Below, one piece after another: positions 1 through 12,844 of a stretch of DNA of 64,000 nucleotides. Below the pieces are notes generated by a model, which saw only the letters and a program-made list of their open reading frames with translations, was not told where the DNA came from and did no database searches. Within the stretch, counting starts at the first letter, position 1. Every line of letters begins with the position of its first letter. The position numbers were made by a program, and so were the translations under genes. Origin of the DNA: Garcia nutans (Eukaryota > Streptophyta > Magnoliopsida > Malpighiales > Euphorbiaceae); NCBI GenBank assembly GCA_947685225.1, contig CANTUV010000039.1, positions 30,682,001 through 30,746,000 on the forward strand, in the 5' to 3' direction.

Positions 1-328
1 TAAAATAAATCCATTGAAGAAATATTAAAATAAATCTACATGAAATGCAAAACAATCATAAAAATAATCCATTGAGGAAATAAATATCGACAATAGGAAA
101 ATAGCAATACAATCATTCTTCAAAGAGTATAGAAGGATAAAATTTGCATACACATCTGAAAAAAAATAATGGAAAGAAAATGTTAAATATAATATATAAA
201 AAATTTATTTATACACTAAAACAAGAAAAAAGAATTAGATTACTTGATTCAATTTGCTTAAGTTTTTCAAGTCTCCCTTCTACATAGAGAGGAGTTTATG
301 ATTTTCTCAGTCATTTTTATGCAGCTTT

Positions 329-330
<2 letters not shown>
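1..330. other. AT-rich flank, no gene seen
   Basis: I see no open frame, RNA gene or repeat boundary here. It may hold the decayed 3' end of the neighbouring hAT element, but no terminal inverted repeat could be recognised. Confidence 0.5.

Positions 331-362
<32 letters not shown>
331..362. repeat. (AT)n microsatellite
   Basis: Uninterrupted AT dinucleotide run just downstream (in element sense) of the hATC-coding part of the hAT remnant. Confidence 0.9.
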
Positions 363-368
<6 letters not shown>

Positions 369-3180
369 ACAACAAAATGAATTAAACACCAACCACCTAT
401 ACTCAAAGCTGACTCATGTGCAACTGTAGACATGGGCATTGCCAACACATCTTAGGCCATAGAAATAAACACTGGCTACTTAGGAGAATTCAATTTCTGC
501 TAACTTACGTTGAAAGCCTTGTCTTTGGGATCAAAATCTTCTCACAAATATTTATCTAGCTTAGTTTTACTATCCGCATTTGTTAGCTGGCCTCTTGTAT
601 ATCAAAAATTTTATCTAAAAATGCGGAAACATCTTTGATACTATCAACTTCCATATCACTAAAAAATTGAGACTGGACACTTCATTCCACATCAGGAAGA
701 GCCATGGAAGATTTATAAAAATCAAACATTGATAATAAAGTGCTTTTCACTCTTTCACGTAGTAAATATATAAGCTTTCTCACCATCATATGATTTATAA
801 AGCACAAAGTTTGCATACTTCAATTTGCAACGAGGATCAAGAATAAAATCAATAAACAACATGAAATTGATATTATTAATATTTCTCTAATACTTATCAT
901 ACTTCCTCTTCATCCTCATAGCCATGTTTTTTGCATCAAATCATTAACCTCACATCTCATCAAAATAAATCATTTAAACACCAAAAATTTCTTTCGTATA
1001 CTCATTAGTGGTTACATAATTTGAGTTTGACAGTCTTAAAGTAGCATCATAAAAAATAGAAAGAAATGGCAGCAAGTTGAGAGCATAATCCCAATCACTT
1101 TCACTTGGAACACTTATATTATTCTTATTCTTGGCCACATTAGAAAGATCTTCAACATAGTTGGAATCTTGACTCGCTAATAAATCTTATGCTTTCGGAA
1201 ATTTGCAGCCAAGTCTAACATCAAATAAGTAGAGTTCCATCTTGTTTCAACATTTAAATAAACAACACCTTCACTATATGTCTTCTCTTTTTCTATACAA
1301 GACATAAACTTTGTTGTCCTAGCTAGCAGCAGAAGATCCAACATATTTTGCTGCATTACAAATCCTACTAATAGAATCATCCAATTCTAATGACCCATCT
1401 TTTACAATTAAACTCAAAATGTTGTAGGAATTCTCCTTTGAAGACACAAACCTTTCAAATGTCAATTCTTTTTTTTAAATATTAAATCCATATGTTATTA
1501 GCGCTTGTATTATTTGTCGTTATAGTGAATAACCTTTCAATATCCCAACTAACCAAACAAGTTTCAATAGCCTTACCAATTATTTCACCTGAATGACCAG
1601 AGATTCGATAAAACTTCATAATTCTTTTTTACAATTTCCAATCGTCATCAATGAAATATGCAATGAGACTCATATAACTGAGATTTAGATAAGATGTCCA
1701 AATGTCTATAGTGAGACAAACTCTAGAAAATAATTTCTTAAAAACTCCTTTAACTTCTTCCTTTCTTCTGAGAAAAGACTATACACTACCACATTTACCA
1801 TATATTTCTATGGACGATATTGTAGCTAAAATAATAAATTACCATAGCTAAATGATTTTACCATAAAAATTTAATTCGTAGCATGTCGTAGCTACAAGTG
1901 GCGCAGCTAAAACTTAGCTACGGAATTTATAGATTTCATAGCTTTTTTTTTTATTTCATTTTAGCCACACATTGATATATAAAGTGGCTAAAAAGAATTA
2001 GATATTTTTCTGCTAAGCATTTCGTTTTAGTAAAAGGCAAAAATATTTTGCTACAAATGTTAAATTATATAGCAAATATTAATTATAGTAATATGTCAAG
2101 TTTTTTTTAACTAAAGCTCACGAAACTTGACCACCATCTTCATACTTATTTTCCTCAAACCATTCGCTCTATTATCACTTATTTGCGCCGGTAAGCTCAC
2201 TTATTTGGGAGATTTTTTATGAGGCTTGTAAGAAAACACACTCATTGGCTTGACTACATATTTCAAGTGAAACCTTAAAAGTAATATGTTTATGGTTCCT
2301 TTCTACTTATATATATTTTACTAAATCTATCTCCTTCCGATGTGAGATTCCTCTTATAATATTTGAAAAACATCAAGTACCTATAAATATTAAATTTTTA
2401 TAACTATTATCCTATATGTTTAGCCACAAGTTAATTTTTCGTGACTAATGATGAAAAAAATTGCAATGAAAATTTCAAATCTATAGTTAAAATCTTTGAT
2501 TTGCTACTAGACTTAAAATATTATAGTTAAAAGCAAATTATTGCTATGACAAATAAAAGTTTAAACAAAAGTTGAAAATTTGTTTCGAGAGACTTTTTTA
2601 TAGTTAAAACAAATATAGTTAGCTATGAATAATAAATTCTATAGTTAATATTATAATATATTCTATAGTTAATATTATACATTACCTACTATTAAAAATT
2701 TTGTAGTAAATATTCATAGTTACCGATAATAATTGTTGTAGTGAAAAATCTCTCGTAATTGTGGTAAAAAAAAGATATTCTAAATTTTGATTGCATGTCA
2801 ACACAACAATCATAAAATCCCTCCCGTTCTACATAATTAAAATATAACTCATCAACAATAATTATTTTAGCTAGTGACTTCTTACATCTTTCTTGATCAA
2901 ACATCCAACATCTCATTTTATGTGATATGCCCTCCTGGACTTTTTCTATAATTGCTCCTTCTATAGTTTTTATCCACTCTCAGGTTCCTTGCGTTTGTTA
3001 TGTGGGTACTTACTACATCTAGATAAATGATTGATTAGAACACTAGTATCACTATTCTTGTTACAAGAAATAGAGTTATGTACACTATTCACACACACCA
3101 ACTCTATCACTAGGTTCACCTGATTTAGTATAGTGATCCCAAATCCTTGAAGCAGTATCACTACTCTGAGAAGTACTCAT
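360..3180 (-). pseudogene. hAT transposase remnant (RICESLEEPER-like)
   Basis: Decayed hAT-superfamily transposase read on the minus strand. From its ATG near 3180 it shows a BED-type zinc finger (WDHYTKSG, then NHLSRCSKYPHNK). Next come the helical region (KSLAKIIIVDELYFNYVEREGF) and, after an insert, the RNase H-like core with LTIDIWTSYLNLSYMSLIAYF near 1620-1720. LNVETRWNSTYLMLDLAANF follows near 1215-1260, then a DUF4413-like stretch (ILDPRCKLKYANF) near 790-860. The C-terminal hATC dimerisation region (DVLAMPMSTVAHESALS) lies near 380-460. Many stops and frameshifts separate these blocks, so it is dead. The domain order and spacing match plant hAT transposases. I could not identify terminal inverted repeats or the 8-bp duplication. 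Confidence 0.85.
1784..2743. mobile_element. CACTA-like non-autonomous insert in the hAT remnant
   Basis: The left end begins CACTACC and the right end finishes GTTGTAGTG, so the termini are inverted copies of a CACTAC-type end. It interrupts the hAT reading frame between TTITRDF and the SLFSEERK-like block. Joining the flanks restores a sensible hAT frame if the 3-bp duplication is ATA on the left and a decayed AAA on the right. The interior is AT-rich with repeated 'tagctaaaa'/'tatagttaa' words and no gene, as expected of a MITE-like CACTA derivative. Confidence 0.6.
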
Positions 3181-3505
3181 TGCACGTACACTATTGCTAG
3201 TATTCTCATTGTAGATTGATTAGAACACTAGTATTCTCATTTAAACTAAACTTTACGTTGTAAACCATATCATACTTATAATATTTTATTTTGATAATAC
3301 GAAAAACGTATAAGAGTGCTATTTTATAGAGATGGCTTCACCAAGTCAGAAGTAGCTCCTGGACTTTTTTAATAAATAATATTATTTATTTTTACCATAA
3401 GAAATTAGATTTTAGTAACTCTATTCCTTTTCAAGAATTTTAATTTATGATTGATAGGTTCATTTGTTGATTCCTATTTTCTAGTTGAAGTACATCATGA
3501 AATTC
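3181..3505. other. spacer between hAT remnant and element A
   Basis: AT-rich DNA without a recognisable gene. A 'tagtattctcat' word is repeated next to the hAT start. Probably the 5' end of the hAT element plus unassigned sequence. Confidence 0.4.
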
Positions 3506-3861
3506 TATAATATCCGTAGTTTTAGATAAATTAAATAAGTATTGAGAGAGGTATAGATGTATGTACCTAGTGTATCATATATTTGTTATATACTTTGGAT
3601 AAATTTTATAATTAATATATATAATATATACATGATGTATACTTGAAGTATACATAAAATGCACACTATATATATAAGAAAACTATATACATTACATATT
3701 CATAGCATATACATTATATATAACATATACACGTACAGAAAATATATATTACCTAAAGATATATATAATATATAAGTAAATTATATATAACATATACATG
3801 TACATAAAATATATATTACATATATCGTAAGTATATGTTTGTGTGGTGGGAAAGTTGATAA

Positions 3862-3892
<31 letters not shown>

Positions 3893-6343
3893 AAGAAGAG
3901 TCAAAGAAGGAAGAGATATGATTGTTGAGAATTAAGGAATTAATTTATTTATTTATATAAAGATAAGGATGGAAATTAAGAGCTTATTTCTTCTTCTTCT
4001 TCTTCTTTTCCTTTCTTGGACTTGAGTCTTGAGAGAGAGAGGTGAGAAGAGTGTAAGTTCTTCTTATACATCAAATTTATAAGAGATTTCAAGAGGATTT
4101 AAGAAGGTTTTGAAGGTTTATTGGGGAAATTAAGTAAGTACATTACTTTAAGTTTATTTTATTTGATTTTAAGAGTAGGTGTGATATGGTTAGAGAGAGA
4201 AAATGATTTTTAATTGAGAAAGATGCTAGTTATGATATGATTAAGATGTATATATGTTAATTTGATGAATGATTCATGAAAATAAACCTACATGATGGAA
4301 CTAGGCTTTTATTATTAAATATTTGTAATTGAGTTTTCTAAAATCGGTGATTATAATTATAATAATGGATGAATTTAATGTTTTTAAATATTTATATAGT
4401 GATTTTGTGGTTAGAAATTAGTTATGGACAAGTTTGCACAAAGTTGATAAATTTAGGTTTATGTAAAAATTAGAGTTTTGGGATGGATGCATATAATTAT
4501 TGAAATAGAATAATTTAATGTTGTTATTGTATATATATGGTGATTTTATGGTTGAAAATTTAATATGATTGATTTTGGATGAAGTTAGGGCTTGTGGACA
4601 AATTATGTGAAATTAGGGTTTTTGATGAAGGTGGAGATAATTATTGAATTGTAGTGTTTTGATGTTAATTTGGTATGCAAGTAATGATTTTAAGGTTAAA
4701 AGTTGAAAATGATGTTGGTATAAAGAAATTTAAATAAAGTAGGGAATGGTGAAATTAATGTTCTAATGGAATTTTGAGAGAAATTGTATAAATAATGGTA
4801 ATTTAATATACATTGCTTATAAAAGTAATTTTAAATGAATAATAATGTTTGTTGTTGGAACTATATGTATGTAGATCAAATTGGTGAAACTTAGGATCTT
4901 TACTTGGAAAGAAATTTGGAGGAAATTTTGGAAGCAAATAGGGTTAGTACAAGTTTATAATAATTATTATTTAAGTAATGGGGAAGATGATAGAACACAT
5001 TGTCAATTAGACGATGCACTATGCCACTTTTACTTTTGGATGAGATATAAGTATTAGCAGAGTACAATTATAAGAGTGGTTATTGTATGTGATATACGAT
5101 AATATAAAAGGAACTTTAATGTAAATATGAATCTGACATGTAAATGAGATAAAAAGAAATTATATTATAATGTGAATATGTATTATGTGGTATCATGTCT
5201 AATGTGGGCATATTTTTGACATTTTGTAAAAATGTGGGAAATGAGTCACATTGTGAATGTGATTCATGGATATGCAAAGGGATGAGCTAAAATGTGGAAT
5301 GTTAAATGAGAAAGAGGAAATGCCGTAGTGATCATGATAAGGTTGATCACTTGTAAAGTGTGAAAAGCTGTTCAGAATCAATGAGTTTGTGTTTATGTAT
5401 AGTGATACTGGTAATCATGCCTTAAACAATTACTTGTCTAGTAAAGTATGATTGATAATGCATATATTGATAGACATGAGCAAAGCTAGGTCATTGATTG
5501 AGACTTGTTATGGACCCGAGCAAAGCTGGGTCATGATATTGATATTGTGATAACTGTACTTGATAATTGTTTAAGGGTGGTTTGGCCCAACATGTGAATG
5601 TGTGTGTGAATGTATGTGTGTTGTGATTTTAGATATGGTTTATGAAACCATAAACATTGATGAAATTTTGTGTAAGCAATGTATGTTGTATCATGAAATC
5701 GAATATCTATGAATTATATATGTATGATTATTAAATATGTACCACTAAGCTATTTAACTTAGCGCGGTCGTGTGAATCATGCAGTAAGAAAATTACTGAG
5801 CAGTGAAATCCGGAGTGTGGTTGATACTTGGTGATCTAGGGCACTGCAAGACCAGTTGTGCCAATCGCATACATGTATAGTTGGTTTTAAATATTTTGGT
5901 TTATGTACATTAACGTATAACATTTGGGTTTTGTATTTATTTTAAAGATTGAGATGGTTGTTGCACATTTACTTATGTAATTATTTAATTATGATATAAA
6001 AGGTTTTAAGTCATGAGTTGAAAGATTGTTGATGAGTGGAGGATTTGTGAAATTGTTTATATTGGGAGTGTATTTTTCTATTGCAGATTGAGTACTTGAT
6101 TTTTGAAAATATTAAAATTACAGAAAAAAACTCTAACAAAATTTTTTCTGAAGATTTTCTTTATAAATTCGTATTTTAAGAATTTACTACTTAAATATAT
6201 ATTATTTATTGTTAATTAAATATTGTGATTAAAATAAAAATTTTTATTATGGAATTTTTGTGACACTTTTATATTCTATATGTGTATTATATATATATAT
6301 GCAGTATATATACTATACGTATATAGAGTATAAGAGTGTTACA
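3506..6343 (+). repeat. 5' LTR of element A
   Basis: It starts TATAATATCC (ancestral TGTAATATCC) and ends GTGTTACA, the pattern shared by Tekay LTRs in this window. A candidate TATA sequence (TTTATATAAAG) lies near 3952-3962. A CTAAGC..CTTAG stem is at 5745-5762. Two near copies of GAGCAAAGCTRGGTCAT lie at 5478-5535. No protein is encoded. Confidence 0.9.
3863..3900 (+). repeat. (AAG)n microsatellite in the 5' LTR of A
   Basis: About twelve AAG units. The matching place in the 3' LTR (8257-8309) holds GAT and AAT runs instead. Confidence 0.95.
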
Positions 6344-6350
6344 TTTATTT

Positions 6351-6363
6351 TGGTATAAGAGCC
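6351..6363 (+). other. Primer binding site of element A (initiator tRNA-Met type)
   Basis: TGGTATAAGAGCC lies 7 bases after the LTR end. Plant Ty3/gypsy and copia elements primed by initiator tRNA-Met carry TGGTATCAGAGC. One C-to-A change is present here. Element F has the unmutated form. Confidence 0.85.
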
Positions 6364-6507
6364 TAGGTTTGAGGTTCTCGACCTAGGTGGGTTTTGAAAG
6401 AGAGAAAGGAAAAATTTTAAAATGTGATTTGAGTTTTAATTCATATGCATTGGCACTTGAGTTGGTCTCTGATGTGACAATCTTTGTTGTGATTATATAT
6501 ATAGGTT

Positions 6508-7680
6508 GTGATGGCATCTGGAGGACGCGGTTCAGAGAATAGTGTGAGAAGTATGGCTCCATGTGAGGAAGGAGCGGGAGATAGAGATGATGTTGGAGAG
6601 GCTTCGGGGGTAGTCAAACCTAAGGTGCAAGGTCCTCCAGTATGGGCTCAGCAGATAGCGGAGTTGCTCCGTTCGGCCCCAGTGCAACAGTAGCAGCTGC
6701 AGACAAGGAAGTATAACAAGCTAAGGAAGTATGGGGCCACGAATTTCGTAGGCACTATAGATCCTGAGGTGGTAGAGAAATGGTTGGATAAAGTAGAGAG
6801 GGTGTTTGTCCAGTTGTAGGCTACTGCAAAAGAGAAATTAGATTATTCTTTGTCTCTTCTATAGGGAGACGTGCGTGACTAGTGGAAGACAATTCCTAAT
6901 GGGTTGGCTAATCTACTATTATTGTCATATGATGATTATTTATTGGATTTTAGAAAGAAATATACACCTAGAGAGTATAAAGATAGGAAGAAGAAGGAGT
7001 TTCTTGAGTTGAAGTAGGGGGAGAAGAGTGTAACAAAATATGAGAAGGAGTTTTTAAGATTAAGTGAGTATGCACAAGGAATTTTTATTGATGAGGTGGA
7101 TAGATGTAGGAGGTTTAAAGAAGGGTTAAAGCCATCTATCATGTGTCAGGTGGTTGCAGTGCAATATGAAGATTTTTATATGTTAGCATCAATTGCACGG
7201 AGTGTGGAGAAAGTTCAAAGAATTACAGCTGCTGCATCATTAGAAGAGAGTAAGGGTAAGAGACCCCAGTTGGAGGTAGAGACATCTTGCAAGAGGGGGC
7301 GAGAGGATTTGTCATAGGATGTTAGTGAGAATCGGGAGCAGTCTAGTAGACCTGTTCATCAGAGGCAGAGGCCTGCGGTGTTGGTGGCTAGTACTCCCAT
7401 CCCTACATTTTAGAGACTTGCTTAACCCACATGCACTCAGTATGGTAGAGCACATAGGGGTGTTTGTTGGGGAGTTAATTCTAGAGGTTATTATAGATGT
7501 AGGTCCTAGAATTATTATATCAGGGATTGCCTATAGCCACTAGAGGGTGGACAAATTGATGCTGTTAGATTTAGATCTAGTGCTAGAGGGAGCAGAAGAG
7601 AGAGGAGTCTGTGATTGTGGATAGACCAAAGAAAGCATCACAGTGAGTTTATGAGATGCAAAGGAGACAGTATGCTTCAG
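6508..7680 (+). pseudogene. gag: Element A gag, decayed
   Basis: Gag frame starting MMASGGRGSEN. It follows element F's gag: WAQQIAELLRSAPVQ, KLRKYGATNFVGTIDPEVVEKWLDKV, KYTPREYKD, EVDRCRRFKEGLKPSIMCQV and ARSVEKVQRI. Two degenerate zinc-knuckle traces (CTQYGRAHRGVC, then a CX2C-like stretch ending DCL) lie near 7420-7550. At least seven in-frame TAG stops occur, at for example 6691-6693. Several sit where F has Gln, and one where F has Trp. The gag (capsid) function is certainly lost. There is no pol after it, so the element depended on other elements for movement even when young. Confidence 0.85.
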
Positions 7681-7888
7681 AAAGGGATGAAGGTAAATTT
7701 TTATTATTTAAAGTTATTAATACATGGATTGATTAAGTAGTTCTATTATTATAATAAAACTAAGAATTCTTGGTGTTAATTTAAAGATTATGTAGATAAA
7801 TAAGGAAATTCTTTAAGGGGGAGAGTTGAGATGGGTGTTTGTATTAATGGAATTTAGTTATTGTGGTAGATAATTTCAATGAAGAAAT

Positions 7889-7906
7889 TATTAAGGGGGA
7901 GAGAAT
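7889..7906 (+). other. Polypurine tract of element A
   Basis: TATTAAGGGGGAGAGAAT directly precedes the 3' LTR (TGTAATATCC at 7907). A second similar tract (TTTAAGGGGGAGAG) lies near 7812-7826 and may be an older or central tract. Confidence 0.8.
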
Positions 7907-8255
7907 TGTAATATCCATAATTTTAGATAAATTAAATAAGTATTGGGAGAGGTATAGATGTTGCATTTACCTAGTGTATACATAGTATATAAATATCATA
8001 TATTTATTATATATGTTGGATAAATATTATAATTAATATATATATTATATACATGATGTATACTTGACGTATAAATAGAATGCACACTGTATATATAAGA
8101 AAAATATGTACATTACATATTAATAGTATATACATTATATATACATGTACCTAAAGATATATATAATTTATAAGTAATATATATATATATAACATATACA
8201 TATACATAAAATATATATTACATATATAGCAAGCATAAGTTTGTGGTGGGAAAAT

Positions 8256-8292
<37 letters not shown>

Positions 8293-10757
8293 AATAATAA
8301 TAATAATAAGAAAAGAGAAGAGAGAAAAATCAAAGAAGAGATATGATTAGTGGGAATTAAGGAATTAATTATTTTATATAAAGATAAGGATGGAAATTAA
8401 GAGCTTATTTCTTCTTCTTCTTCTCCTTTTCCTTTCTTGGACGTGAGTCTTGAGAGAGAGGTCAGAAGATTGTGAGTTCTTCTTACACATCAAATTTACA
8501 AGAGATTTTCAAGAGCATTTAAGAAGGTTTTGAAGGTTTATTGGGGAAATCAAGTAAGTACACTATATTAAATTTGTTTTAATTAATTTTAAGAGTAGGT
8601 GTGATATGGTTAGAGAGAGGAAATGATTGTTAATTGAGAAAGATTCTAGTTTTGATATGATTAGGATGTATATATGTTAATTTGATGAATGATTCATGGA
8701 AATAAACCTCAATAATGGAACTAGGGTTTTGTTGTTAAATTTGTGTAATTGGGGTTTCTAAAATGGGTGATTATAATTATGGTAATGGATGAATTTAATG
8801 TTGTTTTAATGTTTATATAATGATTTTGTGGTTAGAAATTGTTTATGGACAAGTTTGCATAAAGTTGATAAATTTAGGGTTGTGTAAAAATTAGAGTTTT
8901 GGGATGGATGCATGTAATTGTTAAAATTGAATAATTTAATGTTTTTGGAGCATATATATGGTGATTTTATGGCTGAAAATTTAATATGATTGAGTTTGGA
9001 TGAAGTTACAGTTTGTGGACAAATTATGTGCAATTAGGGTTTTTGATGAAGGTGGAAATAATTTTTGAATTGTAGTGTTTTGATGTTAATTTGGTATGTA
9101 ATTAATGATTTTGAGGTTAAAGGTTCAAAATGATGTTGGTAGAAAGAAATTTAAATAAATTAGGGAATGGTGAATTCAAGGTTTTAATGAAAATTTGAGG
9201 GAAATTGTATAAATAATGGTAATTTAATATACATTGCTTATAAAAGTAATTTTCAATGAATAATAATGTTTATTGTTGAAACTATATGTGTATAGATCGA
9301 ATTGGTGGAACTTAGGATCTTTACTTGGAAAGAAGATTGGAGGGAATTTCAAAAGAAAAAAAGGTTAGAAAAAGTTTATAATAATTATTATTTAAGTAAT
9401 GGGGAAGATGACAGAACACATTGTAAATTTGACAATATACTATCCCACTTTTACTTTTGGATGAGATATAAGTATTAACAGAGTACAATTATAAGAGTGG
9501 TTATTGTATGTGATATAAGATAATATAAAAGGAACTTTAATGTAAATATGAATATGATATGTAAATGAGATAAAATAAATTATATTATAATGTGAATATG
9601 TATTATGTGGTATCATGTCTAATGTGGGCATATTTTTGACATTTTGTAAAAATGTGGGAAATGAGTCACATTGTGAATGTGATTCATGGATATGCAAAGG
9701 GATGAGCTAAAATGTTGAATGCTAAATGAGAAAGAGGAAATGCCACAGTGATCATGATAAGGTTGATCACTTGTAAAGTGTGAAAAGTTGTTAAGAATCA
9801 ATGAGTTTGTGTTTATGCATAGTGATACTGGTAATCATGCCTTAAACAATTACTTGTCTAGTAAAGTATGATTGATAATGCATATATTGATAGACTTGAG
9901 CAAAGCTAGGTCATTGATTGAGACTTGTTATGGACCCAAGCAGAGCTGGGTCATGATATTGATATTGTGATAACTGGACTTGATAATTGTTTAAGGGTGG
10001 TTTGGCCCAACTTGTGAATGTGTGTGTTTTCATAGTCGTGTGATGTTAGTTATGGTTTATGAAACCATAAGCATTGATGAAGTTTTGTGCAAGTAATGTA
10101 TGTTATATCATGAAATCGAATATCTATGAAATATATATTTATGATTATTAAATTTGCACCACTAAGCCATTTAGCTTAGCGCGGTTATGTGAATCACGCA
10201 GATAAGAGAATTGTTGAGCAAAGAAATCTAGAGTGAGGTTGATACTTGGTGATCTACGGTGTTGGAAGACTAGTTGTGCCAATTGCATACATGTATAGTT
10301 GGTTTTAAATATTTTGGTTTCTGTACATTAACACATAATATTTGGGTTTTGTATTTATTTTAAAGAATGAGATGGTTGTAGTACATTTATTTATGTAATT
10401 ATTTAATTATGATATAAAAGGTTTTAAGTGGTGAGTTGAAAGATTTTTATGAGTGGAGGATTTGTGAAATTGTTTATATTGGGAGTGTATTTTTCCATTG
10501 CAGGTTGAATGTTGATTTTTGGAAATATTGAAATTACATAAAGAACTATGGCGAAATTTTTTTTCGGAGATTTTCTTTATAAATTTCTATTTTAAAAATT
10601 TACTACTTAAATATATATTATTTATTATTAATTAAATATTATGATTAAAATAATAATTTTTATTATGGAATTTTTGTGGAACTTTTATATTTTGTATGCA
10701 TATTATATATATACGTAGTGTATGTATTATACATATATAGGGTATAAGAGTGTTATA
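7907..10757 (+). repeat. 3' LTR of element A
   Basis: Direct repeat of 3506-6343. It starts TGTAATATCC and ends GTGTTATA. The stretch around 9581-9700 is nearly identical to 5161-5300, while other parts differ every 20-30 bases. It contains the CTAAGC..GCTTAG stem at 10162-10179. Confidence 0.9.
8257..8309 (+). repeat. (GAT)n(AAT)n microsatellite in the 3' LTR of A
   Basis: About eleven GAT/ATG units followed by six AAT units, at the position held by AAG repeats in the 5' LTR. Confidence 0.95.
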
Positions 10758-11639
10758 AATTTTCCTTTACGAATACATGCAATTTAGGACAAAACCTATA
10801 ACGGACTAATCATAGATACCATGGCAAAATCTAAACCAGGCCACGACTACCATGACAAAAAACATTTAATTAACAAATAATGTTCAACCAATAAAACTAG
10901 CAACAATTTCATATTCATACTCATAAAATTTCAAAAAAATATAAAAATTGAAGCATATACGAAAAAGCAACAATGATGGCATCTGAGTGATAATGGTGAA
11001 TAGGTGATAGTGCAGATGCCATTGAATATATTTATAGGTAGAAGAATTCAAATGTTTGCAAATTGACTATGGTTTCAATTGTGTCATTTATAATATAGTA
11101 ATAAATAATAACACTTTACCTTACCAGATACATGTGGATAAATTTTGGGCAGGAACAAGAAACAGAGATGGGAAAAAAGAGGTAACATGGCATGGCTCAA
11201 ATGAGTTTGTGTTTATAAATTTAAAAAATATGAGCTTAGGAGTTATATGGTTAAATTAAGGGAGCAAACTCACTAAGTGAATAAAGTTCAGCGGCTACAT
11301 ATATATTTGACTTCACTAAAAATAGATTAAAGATAATTAATAAGATATTTAATATATATAAGTGCAATAAACTTTTTTAGTTATTTTTTGCATAATAATT
11401 TTGAACAAATTGAATGAGAAAAATATATAAAAATGAAATTATAATAAATAAAATATTTTTTAATACGTTGTTTTCGTTGTTATATTTTTTTGATAACTTT
11501 TTTTTTCTTCATTAAAAATTGACTCACAATTTAAGTTTTTTATGTAATTAAGAGAAAGTAATATTTTAATTCATCCCTCTTGAAAAAAAAACATGATAAT
11601 TAAATTTAAAGTGGATGCCAACATGTTTGATCCTTGTCT
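10758..11639. other. Unassigned AT-rich DNA
   Basis: No gene, RNA or repeat boundary recognised. One short open frame at 11056-11259 (67 codons) has no recognisable motif and is probably chance. Confidence 0.5.
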
Positions 11640-12400
11640 TCCACTTTAATTACTTTTTAGAATATCCTCAAGGTCAGATTGACATTGGTCCTGTCGGCTC
11701 GGGCTTGGCACGGTCAGACTGAATACTGGTCTGGTTGTGCGTTCCAATTTTCTAACAAAAATTCTTTGATGGCTAGTACATGTGGCATCCACTAATTGAG
11801 TGGATAAGAAATGACTATAATTTTTAAATCCATTTAACTGGTATGGTCGAAACATCTTTAGTCTTGTTGGACTGCTCCTAGTATGCTGAGATTTTGAGAG
11901 TATCAGTAACCGTGAACTCTATTGGAACTTTGTTGAATTTTTAGCTCTGACTGGTCCTGTCAGACTACATTTGGTCCAGTCGTACCAGCTATGGTGTGCT
12001 AAAAATTTCAGAGTACCAGTGATCATGAACTCTACTTGAAGTTTTGAGGTTTTAGCTAGGGCTCGATGTGATCAGGCTAAAACATGGTCAACTTGTGACA
12101 CATGATCCGTTCACAATATGGGAGTTACTTTAGGAGTGAGCTCATCCGGATGTTTTAGCTCAAGCTCGGTCTGCTCAGCTCGTGCTCATTCCTGGCAGCT
12201 AAGGCTTGGTCTAGTCATATCATAAGTTGGTCCGGTTGGACTAAACTTAATGCTCTAAAAAAGTGAGAGTATTGGCAACCATGAGCTTTTCCAGCCAAAG
12301 TTTTTGTTTCAACCGGCCTTCAGCCTAGTCGGACTACTACTTGGTCCAATCAGGCTCTGCTCACTTTCTTCAGAAATTAAAGTCATGCAAAGTGTAACTT
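11640..12400. repeat. Diverged repeats with 'GGTCSGRYCGGACTA' words
   Basis: About four imperfect copies of a roughly 120-base unit. Each has a 'gctaaaaatttgagagtaccag' type core, an 'accatgaactct' box and words such as TTGGTCCAGTCG. The same words return at 14365-14515 on the other side of the ORF-1-like pseudogene. They are probably non-coding repeats of one retroelement surrounding that gene. Copy borders are too blurred to fix by eye. Confidence 0.5.
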
Positions 12401-12844
12401 GGTATAAACATTAGTCATATTCAATTTGATTGTCTAAGATCAAAACAAAGTTAATTAAGCCAAAGTTTTGGCTAGCAACCTCTCCATTTTTGACTTTAGC
12501 AATTAAATTGAATTGAATTAAAGTAAACTTTAATTATAATATTTTTTATTTATGTTTGTCCATCCCTTTTTTTTTTTAAATCAATTGCTTTTGCTCTCCC
12601 CTTAACATATGTTATATTTTCAATTGTATGTTCAATGCTCAATTTTATTCACAAAAAGATTCTCCCCCTTTGACAAAGGCAAAAAAATGGAGTAAACGCT
12701 AATAAAAAGTAGTTTTATTTAAACATAATTGAAATTTAAACATGTATATATATATATATATATGATCATTTTTTAATTGAAAACCAATAAAATATAGAGA
12801 TCATATATGGGATAAACAAAACAAAAAATTTAAGGTAATGGGGA

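Larger units (their letters stand above)
3506..10757 (+). mobile_element. Element A: gag-only Tekay/Del-like LTR retrotransposon
   Basis: Two direct LTRs of about 2.84 kb flank only about 1.56 kb of internal DNA holding a primer binding site, a decayed gag and a polypurine tract. Protease, RT, RNase H and integrase are absent. The gag aligns block for block with the gag of element F, which carries a Tekay-type integrase with chromodomain. The flanking bases AATTC (3501-3505) and AATTT (10758-10762) look like a 5-bp target duplication with one change. The LTR ends have decayed from TG..CA to TA (5' LTR start) and TA (3' LTR end). Differences between the LTRs are frequent, so it is an older insertion. 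Confidence 0.88.
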
